This document shows positions 41,182 through 49,712 of a DNA stretch of 51,233 nt, piece by piece (position 1 is the stretch's first letter; every line of letters begins with the position of its first letter). The notes under the pieces are model-generated. The model did no database searches, had not been told where the DNA came from, and saw nothing but the letters and a program-made list of their open reading frames with translations. This DNA is from Bacteroidales bacterium (GTDB taxonomy: Bacteria; Bacteroidota; Bacteroidia; Bacteroidales; UBA7960). The translations under genes and the position numbers were made by a program. The stretch covers positions 1 through 51,233 of the forward strand of contig SLKR01000113.1 of NCBI GenBank assembly GCA_007134525.1, written 5' to 3'.

Positions 41182-42222
41182 ATGATAAAGCACAACAGAA
41201 GACATTTTTTGAGATCTCTTGCAGTACTTCCCGCAGCAGCTGCAACACCGGGTATTCTTCTTTCCGGGTCAAAAAACAAAGACATGAAGACAAAAAGATC
41301 ACCCTATACCCCTCCTTACGCAGATTTGCAAAAAAGCGGAGAGCTGAAGGCAAGGGGCAAGAAATTGCATGAGCGCATGCGGCACTGCGATCTATGCCCC
41401 AGGGATTGCGGTACTGACCGGATTGCAGGGAGAAGGGGTAGCTGCAGGGCACACTCCCGGCTGGAGATATCTTCGGCAAGCGCTCATTTTGGGGAGGAGC
41501 AGGAGCTTGTGGGAAGGAATGGTTCGGGCACTGTATTCTTCACCAACTGCTCAATGCACTGTGTATTCTGCATCAACTATGAGGTAAGTCAGCTTGGGCA
41601 AGGGAGGGAGTACACTTCAGACCAGCTTGCTGAAATAATGATATTGATGCAGCGAAGGGGGTGTCATAATATTAATCTGGTAAGTCCGACACATTATATT
41701 CCGCAGATCCTGCTTGCCCTGGATAAGGCTGTTCCCAAAGGACTGAACATTCCACTGGTCTACAATACAAGTGGATGGGAGAAAAAGGAGATTCTGGGGT
41801 ATCTCGACGGTATAGTTGATATATACCTTGCCGATTTCAAATATGCAGATCCCGATGCAGCAGACACATATTCACCCGGAGCGGCATGTTATCCGGAAAC
41901 AGCAAGAACCGCGCTTCTGGAGATGAACAGGCAGGTGGGCAGGGCTGCAGCAGATCCTGACACTGGCCTTATGAGCAGGGGGCTGATGATCAGGCACCTA
42001 GTAATGCCCGAAAATGTAGCAAGGAGCGACAAGGTTGTAAGATGGATAGCAAATAATCTGCCAAAGGATACCTATGTGAATATAATGTCGCAGTACACAC
42101 CTATTTACAAGGCATTTGACTATCCTGAAATATCAAGGCGATTATACAGGTCGGAATACAATGATGTGGTAACGGTTGCACGCGATGCCGGCCTTTCCAA
42201 CCTGAGGTTGCAGATGCAGTGA
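41182..42222 (+). CDS. Radical SAM protein (PflX/COG1313-like) with twin-arginine leader
   Basis: A 346-aa radical SAM enzyme. The SAM-cluster cysteines are Cys123, Cys127 and Cys130 in NCSMHCVFCINY. Upstream lies a second cysteine motif: Cys69, Cys72, Cys76 and Cys88 in HCDLCPRDCG...RGSC, the signature of the PflX-type group of pyruvate formate-lyase-activase homologs. The N-terminus, however, reads NRRHFLRSLAVLPAAAATPG, a twin-arginine leader followed by a hydrophobic and cleavable-looking stretch, as in exported proteins. A periplasmic radical SAM enzyme would lack its cosubstrate, so the leader may be a degenerate tail, or the protein may be membrane-tethered facing inside. No glycyl-radical enzyme or target gene is adjacent. 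Confidence 0.82.
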   Translation: MIKHNRRHFLRSLAVLPAAAATPGILLSGSKNKDMKTKRSPYTPPYADLQKSGELKARGKKLHERMRHCDLCPRDCGTDRIAGRRGSCRAHSRLEISSASAHFGEEQELVGRNGSGTVFFTNCSMHCVFCINYEVSQLGQGREYTSDQLAEIMILMQRRGCHNINLVSPTHYIPQILLALDKAVPKGLNIPLVYNTSGWEKKEILGYLDGIVDIYLADFKYADPDAADTYSPGAACYPETARTALLEMNRQVGRAAADPDTGLMSRGLMIRHLVMPENVARSDKVVRWIANNLPKDTYVNIMSQYTPIYKAFDYPEISRRLYRSEYNDVVTVARDAGLSNLRLQMQ

Positions 42223-42226
42223 AAGG

Positions 42227-42811
42227 TTACCAGATACCAGGGGCACCATACCTGAAGGGGCTGCCGTAACCTCCAAACGGGGAATGTTGCATATTGAAGG
42301 GTGAAAACGGGTCATAACCCCTGGAGTAATTAAATTGAGCCCCAAAGGAGAAGTTCTCTGATACCTTGTAATCAAAACCAAAGATCATACCAACAGGGTC
42401 CTGGCTGAATGCGTCAGGATTCAGGCGGGGATTACTGACTTCAAGGGTGTTCCTTTCCACATAAGTTCCGCCGGTTATACTCAGGCGCGGATTGAGCTGA
42501 TAACTCCCCAGGGCATATACGGTAGTTGAGAAAAACCTGCCCGCCGGATTCTCAGTGAACAGCCCGGACATATTGTTCACGCCAGAGGTGGAAAACAGGG
42601 TTCCTGCCGTTAGGCTTAAGTTTTCATTCATCTGCCAGCGAAAAGAAGGTGCGACAGTACTGGTAAAACCACTCCCGAAAAAAGGAGAAGAGGAAAAACT
42701 GCTGCCAAATCCTAGAGAAAAATCAGTTGAATTATTCTCCTGGGCACCCAGTTTTCCACCGAAGGTCAGAACAACAAGCGCAACCAAGAATATAAATACT
42801 CTGTACTTCAT
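42227..42811 (-). CDS. Putative outer-membrane protein, signal-bearing
   Basis: A 194-aa protein of unknown function, from the start at 42811 (MKYRVFIFLVALVVLTFGGK, signal peptide); the ORF upstream of it would precede the promoter. The mature part alternates aromatic and small polar residues and contains FGSSFSSSPFFGSGF, WQMNENLSLTAGTLF, YALGSYQLNPRLSITGGTY and FKVSENFSFGAQFNYSRGY-type strands. This suggests a small beta-barrel or adhesin-like outer-membrane protein. The end holds a G/P/F-rich stretch (SPFNMQHSPFGGYGSPF). No family recognised. It ends 4 bp from the convergent radical SAM gene. Confidence 0.6.
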   Translation of the reverse strand: MKYRVFIFLVALVVLTFGGKLGAQENNSTDFSLGFGSSFSSSPFFGSGFTSTVAPSFRWQMNENLSLTAGTLFSTSGVNNMSGLFTENPAGRFFSTTVYALGSYQLNPRLSITGGTYVERNTLEVSNPRLNPDAFSQDPVGMIFGFDYKVSENFSFGAQFNYSRGYDPFSPFNMQHSPFGGYGSPFRYGAPGIW

Positions 42812-42853
42812 ATCCAATATCCGTTTATACCCCGCTAATAAGGGCACTATCAT

Positions 42854-42885
42854 GCAAATATATCAAAATACCGCTTCCTTTCAAA
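42854..42885 (-). promoter_or_regulatory. Promoter of the small outer-membrane protein gene
   Basis: On the minus strand, TTTG (42885-42882), 20 nt, TATATTTG (42861-42854), a close match to the Bacteroidota consensus; the -7 box lies 42 bp before the ATG at 42811. Confidence 0.65.
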
Positions 42886-42987
42886 GCCAAAAAAACAAAA
42901 TACTTGCTTTAAACCTGTCCTTTACCTATTTTTACATGTGCGGCTATGCACCTACCTTTTTATCAAAACTCACAAAATTAACCGTCC

Positions 42988-43743
42988 ATGGGGGAAAAAT
43001 ACAAATACGGTCTTGTTCTCAGCGGAGGCGGGACACGGGGCTTTGCCCACCTGGGAGCAATAAAGGCACTTGAAGAGAATGGCATCAAACCCGGAATAAT
43101 ATCGGGGGTAAGTGCCGGAAGCATAGTCGGGGCACTTTATGCCGACGGCAATGAAGCAGAATCAGCGCTGAAGTCACTTATGACACAAAACCTCATGGGG
43201 TTCCTCAGGATTGTGTTCCCCAGCAAAGGTCTGCTGAAGATGACAGGCTTCGAGCGAACACTGACAAAGACCCTTAAAGCCAAGACCTTTGAAGAACTCA
43301 GCATTCCGCTTATTATCCAGGCAGTGAACATAAACACAACAGAATACACAAGATTTGAGAAGGGTGAGCTTGTACAGGCCATCAAGGCATCATCATCTAT
43401 CCCGATTGTATTTCCTCCCGTTGAAATAGACGGGAACCAATACCTCGACGGCGGCATTGTAAACAACTTCCCGGTTGAGTCCCTCGAAGGAAAGTGCGAA
43501 ACAATTATCGGCATTAATGTTAACCCCGTCGGTGAGGAACACAATATAAACAACCTTCGGACAATCGCCATAAGGTCATTCCACCTGTCAATGAGAAACC
43601 ACGCAGAAAGCCGCAAGGATAAATGCGACATATATATCGAGCCCGAAAAACTCGAAAAATTCGGCATTCTGGATCTGTCAAGCGCTGAAAAAGTCTTTGA
43701 AATAGGCTATAAAAAGACCCTTGAAGTGTTAAAAAATGCCTGA
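42988..43743 (+). CDS. Patatin-like phospholipase family protein
   Basis: A 251-aa hydrolase with the patatin Ser-Asp dyad: oxyanion-hole GGGTRGFAHLG, nucleophile Ser42 in GVSAGS, and Asp154 in YLDGGIVNNFPV. It belongs to the RssA/YlbK-like bacterial group and probably hydrolyses lipids or acyl chains; the substrate is unknown. There is no signal peptide, so a cytoplasmic location is likely. The 182-bp gap after it carries no terminator but does hold the cysS promoter region. Confidence 0.9.
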   Translation: MGEKYKYGLVLSGGGTRGFAHLGAIKALEENGIKPGIISGVSAGSIVGALYADGNEAESALKSLMTQNLMGFLRIVFPSKGLLKMTGFERTLTKTLKAKTFEELSIPLIIQAVNINTTEYTRFEKGELVQAIKASSSIPIVFPPVEIDGNQYLDGGIVNNFPVESLEGKCETIIGINVNPVGEEHNINNLRTIAIRSFHLSMRNHAESRKDKCDIYIEPEKLEKFGILDLSSAEKVFEIGYKKTLEVLKNA

Positions 43744-43864
43744 CTCTGTTCTTTTCCAAACTATATATCTGAATTTTTCGCTTTCCGGCCGGATTTATTC
43801 TCTTATGTGTTGGGGTAAGGTTATATCCAGGTCAGAATTTGCAATAATAATGCACCAAAGTTTT

Positions 43865-43872
43865 TACCTTTG
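43865..43872 (+). promoter_or_regulatory. Candidate -7 element for cysS
   Basis: TACCTTTG, 54 bp upstream of the cysS ATG, matches TAnnTTTG. The nearest TTTG (43838-43841) is 23 nt upstream, slightly too far. Confidence 0.45.
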
Positions 43873-43925
43873 TACGTTGTTTTGCCGGGCATTTTTGCCG
43901 GTTCACCAATAAAATTATCAGGATA

Positions 43926-45407
43926 ATGGCGAAAGAATCCCTGCAGGTTTACAACTCACTTACACGCCGAAAAGAAAAGTTTGTACCGGTTAGCCCGCCT
44001 TTTGCAGGTATGTACGTATGCGGACCTACTGTATATGGCGATGCACATCTTGGGCATGCACGACCGGCAGTAACATTTGATCTTTTATTCAGATATCTTA
44101 AATACCTTGGATATAAAGTAAGATACGTCCGGAACATTACTGATGTCGGTCACCTTGAAGGTGATGCAGACCAGGGTGAGGACAAGATCGCAAAGAAAGC
44201 AAGGCTTGAACAGCTTGAGCCCATGGAGGTAGTACAGTATTTTTCTGACCGCTACCATGAGGACATGGACAAAATGAATGTCCTGAGGCCAAGCATCGAA
44301 CCAAGGGCATCAGGCCATATAATTGAACAGATAGAAATGGCAAGGGAAATACTGGAAGCAGGTTTTGCCTACACGGTAAACGGTTCAGTATATTTTGACG
44401 TACAGGCATATAACAGAAAGTATAATTACGGCAGGCTCAGCGGCAGGAAGCTGGAAGAGATGATGGCAGGTTACAGGGAGCTTGAAGGGCAGGACGAAAA
44501 AAGGCACCCGGCTGATTTCGCACTCTGGAAAAAGGCCTCCCCGGGCCATCTGATGAAATGGCCGTCGCCATGGGGTGAAGGTTTTCCCGGGTGGCACCTT
44601 GAATGTTCGGCAATGAGCTCAAAATACCTGGGAGAGGAGTTTGATATTCACGGCGGAGGCATGGACCTTCTCTTCCCTCATCACGAGTGTGAGATAGCAC
44701 AGTCAAATGCAGCGAACGGCAAAGATTCTGCAAGGTACTGGATGCATAACAATATGGTTACCATCAACGGGCAGAAGATGGGGAAGTCACTTGGCAATTT
44801 CATAACCCTGAGGGAGTTTTTTACCGGTGGGCACAAGGCCCTTAACAAGGCATATTCTCCTCTGGTTATCAGGTTTTTTATATTGCAGGCACATTACAGA
44901 AGTACGCTCGATTTTGGTAATGAGGCACTTGAAGCAGCTGACAAAGGACTTAACAGGCTTCTTAATGCAATGGATAGTATACGAAAGATCACACCTTCGG
45001 ATATATCAACAGCAGATGTAAGCGACCTGCCTGAACGTTGCCATGCTGCGATGCTGGATGATCTCAACAGCCCTGTAGCACTGGCACATCTGTTTGAGGC
45101 GGCAAAAACAGTAAACTCAGCAATGGACGGAAGTATCAAGCTGACGGGCAAGGATCTTGAGCTGCTTGAACGGACATTCAGTTTATTTGTTTCGGAAATA
45201 TTTGGCCTGTCACCAAACAAAATAAATAACAACAGCGGGCGCAAGGATGAGATCATTCAGGGCCTAATGGAGATAGTCATTGAGCTGCGGCAAAATGCAA
45301 GGCAACAAAAAGACTGGAGTACTTCAGACAGAATACGGAAATCCCTTGGCAGTCTGAATATAAGCATCAAGGACAGTAAAGAAGGAAGCAGCTGGGAATT
45401 AAATTAA
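43926..45407 (+). CDS. cysS: Cysteinyl-tRNA synthetase
   Basis: Class I aminoacyl-tRNA synthetase, 493 aa. Motifs: [19 protein letters not shown] (HIGH as HLGH, with Cys zinc ligand), [24 protein letters not shown] (second zinc Cys and pocket), [13 protein letters not shown] (third and fourth zinc-site residues) and KMGKSLGNF (KMSKS). It charges tRNA-Cys in the cytoplasm. The C-terminal DALR-like anticodon domain runs from about 350. It lies 15 bp ahead of the sensor kinase gene, so the two may share a transcript, an odd pairing with no obvious functional link. Confidence 0.96.
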   Translation: MAKESLQVYNSLTRRKEKFVPVSPPFAGMYVCGPTVYGDAHLGHARPAVTFDLLFRYLKYLGYKVRYVRNITDVGHLEGDADQGEDKIAKKARLEQLEPMEVVQYFSDRYHEDMDKMNVLRPSIEPRASGHIIEQIEMAREILEAGFAYTVNGSVYFDVQAYNRKYNYGRLSGRKLEEMMAGYRELEGQDEKRHPADFALWKKASPGHLMKWPSPWGEGFPGWHLECSAMSSKYLGEEFDIHGGGMDLLFPHHECEIAQSNAANGKDSARYWMHNNMVTINGQKMGKSLGNFITLREFFTGGHKALNKAYSPLVIRFFILQAHYRSTLDFGNEALEAADKGLNRLLNAMDSIRKITPSDISTADVSDLPERCHAAMLDDLNSPVALAHLFEAAKTVNSAMDGSIKLTGKDLELLERTFSLFVSEIFGLSPNKINNNSGRKDEIIQGLMEIVIELRQNARQQKDWSTSDRIRKSLGSLNISIKDSKEGSSWELN

Positions 45408-45422
45408 CCTGGAGCAATAAAA

Positions 45423-48401
45423 ATGGTTGAAGATAAATCATCCGGACTTACCCGTTTGAATAACGATAAAAATATCCTCAGGGAGAATCTGCATAAGGAG
45501 CAACACCTTAACAGAATACTCCAGGCAATCAGAAAGGTTAACCGCCTTATTGTAAGGGAACGTGACCCAAAGGTCCTGACCGGCAAGGTCTGCAGTATGA
45601 TGGTACAGGACATGGGCTACTATAATGCCTGGATTGTAATTATGGACGGGGAAACAAACGCAAGGATGACTTCATCGAGCGGACTCGGAGAGGAGTTCAG
45701 CGATTTTGAGAACCAACTTAAAAAAGGCAACTTTCCTCCTTGCATACCAAATGCTTTATCAAAGAAGACAACCCTTGTAATTGAAGATCCCACAGCAGAC
45801 TGTCCGACCTGCCCTCTTGCAAAACAATACAGTGACAGAGCGGGTATGTGCCAGCAGATATTTTTTGAAGACAGGGTCTTTGGTGTGGTAGTTGCCTCAG
45901 TACCGAAGGACTATGCAAAAATCTCAGAAGAAAAGGGGCTTTTCAGGGAGCTTGCACTGGATCTAGGTCTGGCCCTGTATAACATTGATCTTGAAAAAAC
46001 ACGGGTTGAGGCAGAGGAAAAGCTCCAGCAAAGCGAAAACAACCTGTATATAACTTTACAGTCAATAGGTGATGGTGTAATAGCCACCGACCTGGAGGGA
46101 AGGGTCACACGTATGAACCCTGTTGCCGAAGAACTTACTGGATGGCCACTTAGCGAAGCTCTCGGCAAACCCCTGCCCGGGGTGTTCAGGATTTACAATG
46201 CCCATACCTCAAGGGCAATAGAAAATCCTGCAAATATCGTCCTTAAAAGTGGCAAAACAGTTGGTATGACCAACGATACCATGCTGGTATCCAGAAAGGG
46301 CGAAAAGTATCAGATTGTAGATTCAGCTGCACCCATAACCGACAATGAGGGCAATATAACAGGAGTGGTACTGGTGTTTGCTGATGTTACAGGCAGTTAC
46401 AGGCAAAAGGAAGAGCTAAGGATACTGAAAGAGAGGTACAAGGCAATATTTGATCATGCCAGCGACGCAATAATGATAGTTGAAGAAGGAAGGTTCACCG
46501 ACTGCAACAAAAGGGCTGAGGAGCTATTCGAAGGGAGTAGGGAGGATATAATTAACCGGATGCCCCATGAGCTTTCACCAAAAAAGCAGCCCGGCGGTGA
46601 GGATTCTGAAAAGCTGGCAAACAGTTTTCTCGAAAGGGCTGCAAAGACAAAAACTGAGTTTTTTGAATGGCAGCACCTCACGGCTAAAGGTGAAACATTT
46701 GATGCGGAGGTCAGCCTGAACCAGTTTGAACTTGGAAACAAGAAATTAACCCTTTCTATAGTAAGGGATGTAACACAGAGAAAGAAGGAGGAGTCGCTGA
46801 GGCAGGTAATATACAGAATTGCCGGCTCAGTTGTTGCCAGCCAGAATGTTGAAGAGCTGATCTCGGATATAAGGTCACATATCTCATCCTACATTGATAC
46901 AACCAATTTTTACATAGCACTCTATGATGATAATAACGGGATGCTCAGTATCCCGTACGAAAAAGACGAAAAAGACAATATCGAAACCTGGCCTGCCAAA
47001 GGGTCGGCAACCGGTCTTGTGATAGAGGAGAAAAGACCTTTGTTGCTCAGAAAACCAGACATAATTAAGCTTATTGATGAAGGCAGGATCATGCAGGTAG
47101 GAAGCATGAGCGAGGTCTGGCTTGGCGTACCACTTATTAGCGGAGAAGATATTATTGGTGCGATTGTAGTCCAGAATTACAATGACCCGGAAATCTTTGA
47201 TGAAAGCAGCAAAGAGATACTGGGCTTTGTATCCAGCCAGATAAGTATGGCCATACAGAGGAAAAGGTCTTATGAAGACCTGATTAATGCCAAGAACAAG
47301 GCTGAGGAAAGCGACAGGTTGAAGACCGCATTCCTCAACAACCTCTCGCACGAGATCCGCACACCGCTAAATGCGATCCTGGGCTTCTCTGAACTTTTGC
47401 GCAACAGCAGGTTTGACGAGGAAAAGGTAGACCACCTCACAAATATTATTTGCCAGAGCGGAAGTCAGCTCCTTTCGGTCATTGATGACATAATTAATAT
47501 GTCAACTATCGAAACGGGCCTGGCAGAGGTACACCTTCATGAATGCAATGTAGCTGAGATCCTTAACAGCCTTTATTACCAGATGCAACCAATAGCTGAC
47601 GAAAAAGGCCTTAAGTTCAGGATAAACATAATGCTCAAGCCTGAGGAGGCCAGAGCCGTTACTGACCAGACAAAGCTGCTCCAGGTGCTATCCAACCTTA
47701 CACATAATGCAATTAAATTCACAGACCAGGGGCATGTCGAAGTAGGATGCAGAAAAAGGGATAACGAGTTTTTGTTTGTGGTGGCTGATACGGGTATAGG
47801 TATACCGGCCAGCAACAGGGAGATGATCTTTGAACGCTTCATGCAGCTGGAGAGTAATGCTGAAAACTCCGGTATGGGTCTCGGGCTGGCTATATGCAAG
47901 TCGTTCGTTGAAATGCTCGGTGGCAGGCTCTGGCTCGAGTCAGAGCCCGGTAAAGGCAGTATGTTCTTTTTTACCATACCCTCGGGGATTGAGGAAAAAA
48001 AGCTGTCTGACACCCCAAAGACAATGGGTTTCAAAGTGTATGACAGGGTAAGGGTATTGGTGGCGGAAGATGAGGAACACAACTATGAACTCACAAGGGT
48101 ATTGCTTGAAGAGCATGATATTGATGTGATTCATGCCTGGGACGGGGAGGAAGCAGTCAGGCTGTGTGAAGGGAACGGCGACATAAACATGGTTCTGATG
48201 GATATAAAAATGCCTGTAATGGACGGACTTGAAGCCACGAAGATTATAAAGGACAAAAAACCGGATATTCCGGTAATCGCACTAACGGCCTATGCACAGC
48301 CAGGCGACAGGGAAAAGGCACTTAAAACAGGTTGTGATGACTACCTTGCAAAACCCGTGAACCTCGACAGTTTCAGGAGTATAGTCAAGAAATACCTATA
48401 G
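45423..48401 (+). CDS. Hybrid sensor histidine kinase/response regulator with Cys-rich GAF, PAS-PAS, GAF
   Basis: A soluble 992-aa signal-transduction protein, no transmembrane segments seen. Domain order: a coiled N-terminus, a GAF-like domain (about 35-190) with four cysteines (Cys107, Cys127, Cys130, Cys143), PAS (about 205-330; SIGDGVIATDLEGRVTRMNP), PAS (about 340-450; SDAIMIVEEGRFTDCN), GAF (about 470-615), histidine kinase (H-box SHEIRTPLNAILGFSELL with phospho-acceptor His643; N-box LTHNAIKFTDQG; GMGLGLAICKSF), then a C-terminal receiver with Asp927 in MDIKMPVMDG. It lacks an output DNA-binding domain, so it must pass phosphate to an unlinked partner. The Cys spacing (C-x19-C-x2-C-x12-C) suggests redox or metal sensing, unproven. 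Follows cysS by 15 bp; ends 6 bp past the tolC stop. Confidence 0.9.
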   Translation: MVEDKSSGLTRLNNDKNILRENLHKEQHLNRILQAIRKVNRLIVRERDPKVLTGKVCSMMVQDMGYYNAWIVIMDGETNARMTSSSGLGEEFSDFENQLKKGNFPPCIPNALSKKTTLVIEDPTADCPTCPLAKQYSDRAGMCQQIFFEDRVFGVVVASVPKDYAKISEEKGLFRELALDLGLALYNIDLEKTRVEAEEKLQQSENNLYITLQSIGDGVIATDLEGRVTRMNPVAEELTGWPLSEALGKPLPGVFRIYNAHTSRAIENPANIVLKSGKTVGMTNDTMLVSRKGEKYQIVDSAAPITDNEGNITGVVLVFADVTGSYRQKEELRILKERYKAIFDHASDAIMIVEEGRFTDCNKRAEELFEGSREDIINRMPHELSPKKQPGGEDSEKLANSFLERAAKTKTEFFEWQHLTAKGETFDAEVSLNQFELGNKKLTLSIVRDVTQRKKEESLRQVIYRIAGSVVASQNVEELISDIRSHISSYIDTTNFYIALYDDNNGMLSIPYEKDEKDNIETWPAKGSATGLVIEEKRPLLLRKPDIIKLIDEGRIMQVGSMSEVWLGVPLISGEDIIGAIVVQNYNDPEIFDESSKEILGFVSSQISMAIQRKRSYEDLINAKNKAEESDRLKTAFLNNLSHEIRTPLNAILGFSELLRNSRFDEEKVDHLTNIICQSGSQLLSVIDDIINMSTIETGLAEVHLHECNVAEILNSLYYQMQPIADEKGLKFRINIMLKPEEARAVTDQTKLLQVLSNLTHNAIKFTDQGHVEVGCRKRDNEFLFVVADTGIGIPASNREMIFERFMQLESNAENSGMGLGLAICKSFVEMLGGRLWLESEPGKGSMFFFTIPSGIEEKKLSDTPKTMGFKVYDRVRVLVAEDEEHNYELTRVLLEEHDIDVIHAWDGEEAVRLCEGNGDINMVLMDIKMPVMDGLEATKIIKDKKPDIPVIALTAYAQPGDREKALKTGCDDYLAKPVNLDSFRSIVKKYL

Positions 48402-49712
48402 GTAATCGAGTATTCTGCCGGATAGCCTCTTTAGTGAAATTTCTGCTATCTTGGCCTGATACTGAACCGACACAAGCCTCTCCTCAGCCTCCAGAAGGTT
48501 CTTCTGTACCTCCCTTAGTTCAATCCCCGAGAGATCACCAAGGCGGTACCTTTCCATGGCTATTTCAAGTGTTTCGTATGCAACGTCAAGGTTTTGGGTT
48601 TCCATCTCAACGAGGCGGAGGTTGTTTAGATATACGTTATATGTGGTTATCAGGTCAGCCTTCAGGCTGTTTTCGGTATCCTCATATCGCAGGCGGCTGT
48701 TTTCCCTTTCGATAATTGCATTTGACATCCTTCTCCTCTGGTTAAAACCATCGAATATATTTATACCTACTGTTAACCCGTAATTCATGCCATAGGTCTG
48801 CTGATCACTGAAGCTTCCGCTCTGGTATGTGTTATGTGAAGCTGAATAAGCCGAGCTAAGTGTAACATAGGGATACACCATCGACCTGGCGATCTTTTTG
48901 TCATAGTCAGATATGAGCTGGTCTTTCTCAGCCATAAGTATCATACTGTTATTTTCAAAGGCAGATGCCTCAAGACTTTCATAAATAAGTATATCCTGAA
49001 GAGGGATGATGGTATCGGCAGTCTGGAGGTTAGTCCTCAGGTTTTCCATTGCCATCAGTTCGTTGAGCCTTACCCTCGAAGCCCTTACTACCTCCTCCTG
49101 TCTTGTCATTCTGGAGCTGTCGGCATTGAGGAACACCTCGGCCTGTAAAAGTTGCAGCTTTGAGCCTGACCCCAGTAAAAATCTCTCTTCATCAATGCGG
49201 ACCCTCTCCCTGGAAAGGTCTACGGCAAACTTCATGCTGTTCAGCAAGCGCTGCTGTTGTATCAGGTTGAAGTATTCCGAAGTAATATTCGCCACCAGGT
49301 TCTCTATTGCCAGCCTTGTATTCAGCTCTCCCATATCCTTTAGTACCCCGAGCCTCTCATAGTTTGTCTGCACCCTGAAGCCGTCGAACAGGGTCCAGCC
49401 CAGCCCGAGATTGGCGCTTGCCACCGTATTGTGTATGTTTCGCATCGAGGATTGTACACCATCAAAGTCGGTGCGGTCGGTGGTATTATATGTACCTGAG
49501 TACTGGGTGCGAAAGTCAAGAGACGGAAGAAATCCTGCATTCCCGGGGCTGAAGTTATTAGAACTTATCTCCTCCTGATTCCTGGCAATCCTCAGTGAGA
49601 AGTTATTCTCAACACCTATGGCAAGAGCCTCCTGCAGGCTCATCTGCTGCGGCTGCGCCTGAGTGACTGTTGCAAACAGCACCAATAAAACACTAAATAT
49701 CTGTCGCTTCAT
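48396..49712 (-). CDS. TolC family outer-membrane efflux protein
   Basis: An outer-membrane channel of the TolC/OprM family, 438 aa, with a signal peptide (MKRQIFSVLLVLFATVTQAQ) from the start at 49712; the longer ORF begins inside the RND gene. The mature part has the usual two repeated helical-barrel units: SLQEALAIGVENNFSLRIARN, GLGWTLFDGFRVQTNYERL, then a second unit with VGINIFDGFNQRRRMSNAI. The C-terminal VLN/LRL region with helices is typical. It overlaps the RND pump stop codon by 20 bp, so it forms part of a tripartite efflux operon with that pump; the membrane-fusion protein is presumably beyond the right edge. Confidence 0.92.
   Translation of the reverse strand: MKRQIFSVLLVLFATVTQAQPQQMSLQEALAIGVENNFSLRIARNQEEISSNNFSPGNAGFLPSLDFRTQYSGTYNTTDRTDFDGVQSSMRNIHNTVASANLGLGWTLFDGFRVQTNYERLGVLKDMGELNTRLAIENLVANITSEYFNLIQQQRLLNSMKFAVDLSRERVRIDEERFLLGSGSKLQLLQAEVFLNADSSRMTRQEEVVRASRVRLNELMAMENLRTNLQTADTIIPLQDILIYESLEASAFENNSMILMAEKDQLISDYDKKIARSMVYPYVTLSSAYSASHNTYQSGSFSDQQTYGMNYGLTVGINIFDGFNQRRRMSNAIIERENSRLRYEDTENSLKADLITTYNVYLNNLRLVEMETQNLDVAYETLEIAMERYRLGDLSGIELREVQKNLLEAEERLVSVQYQAKIAEISLKRLSGRILDYL

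Noticed and set aside
43784-43793. Palindrome TCCGGCCGGA between the patatin and cysS genes
   Set aside because: Ten bases, self-complementary without loop or T-run, and not placed at a promoter; probably chance.
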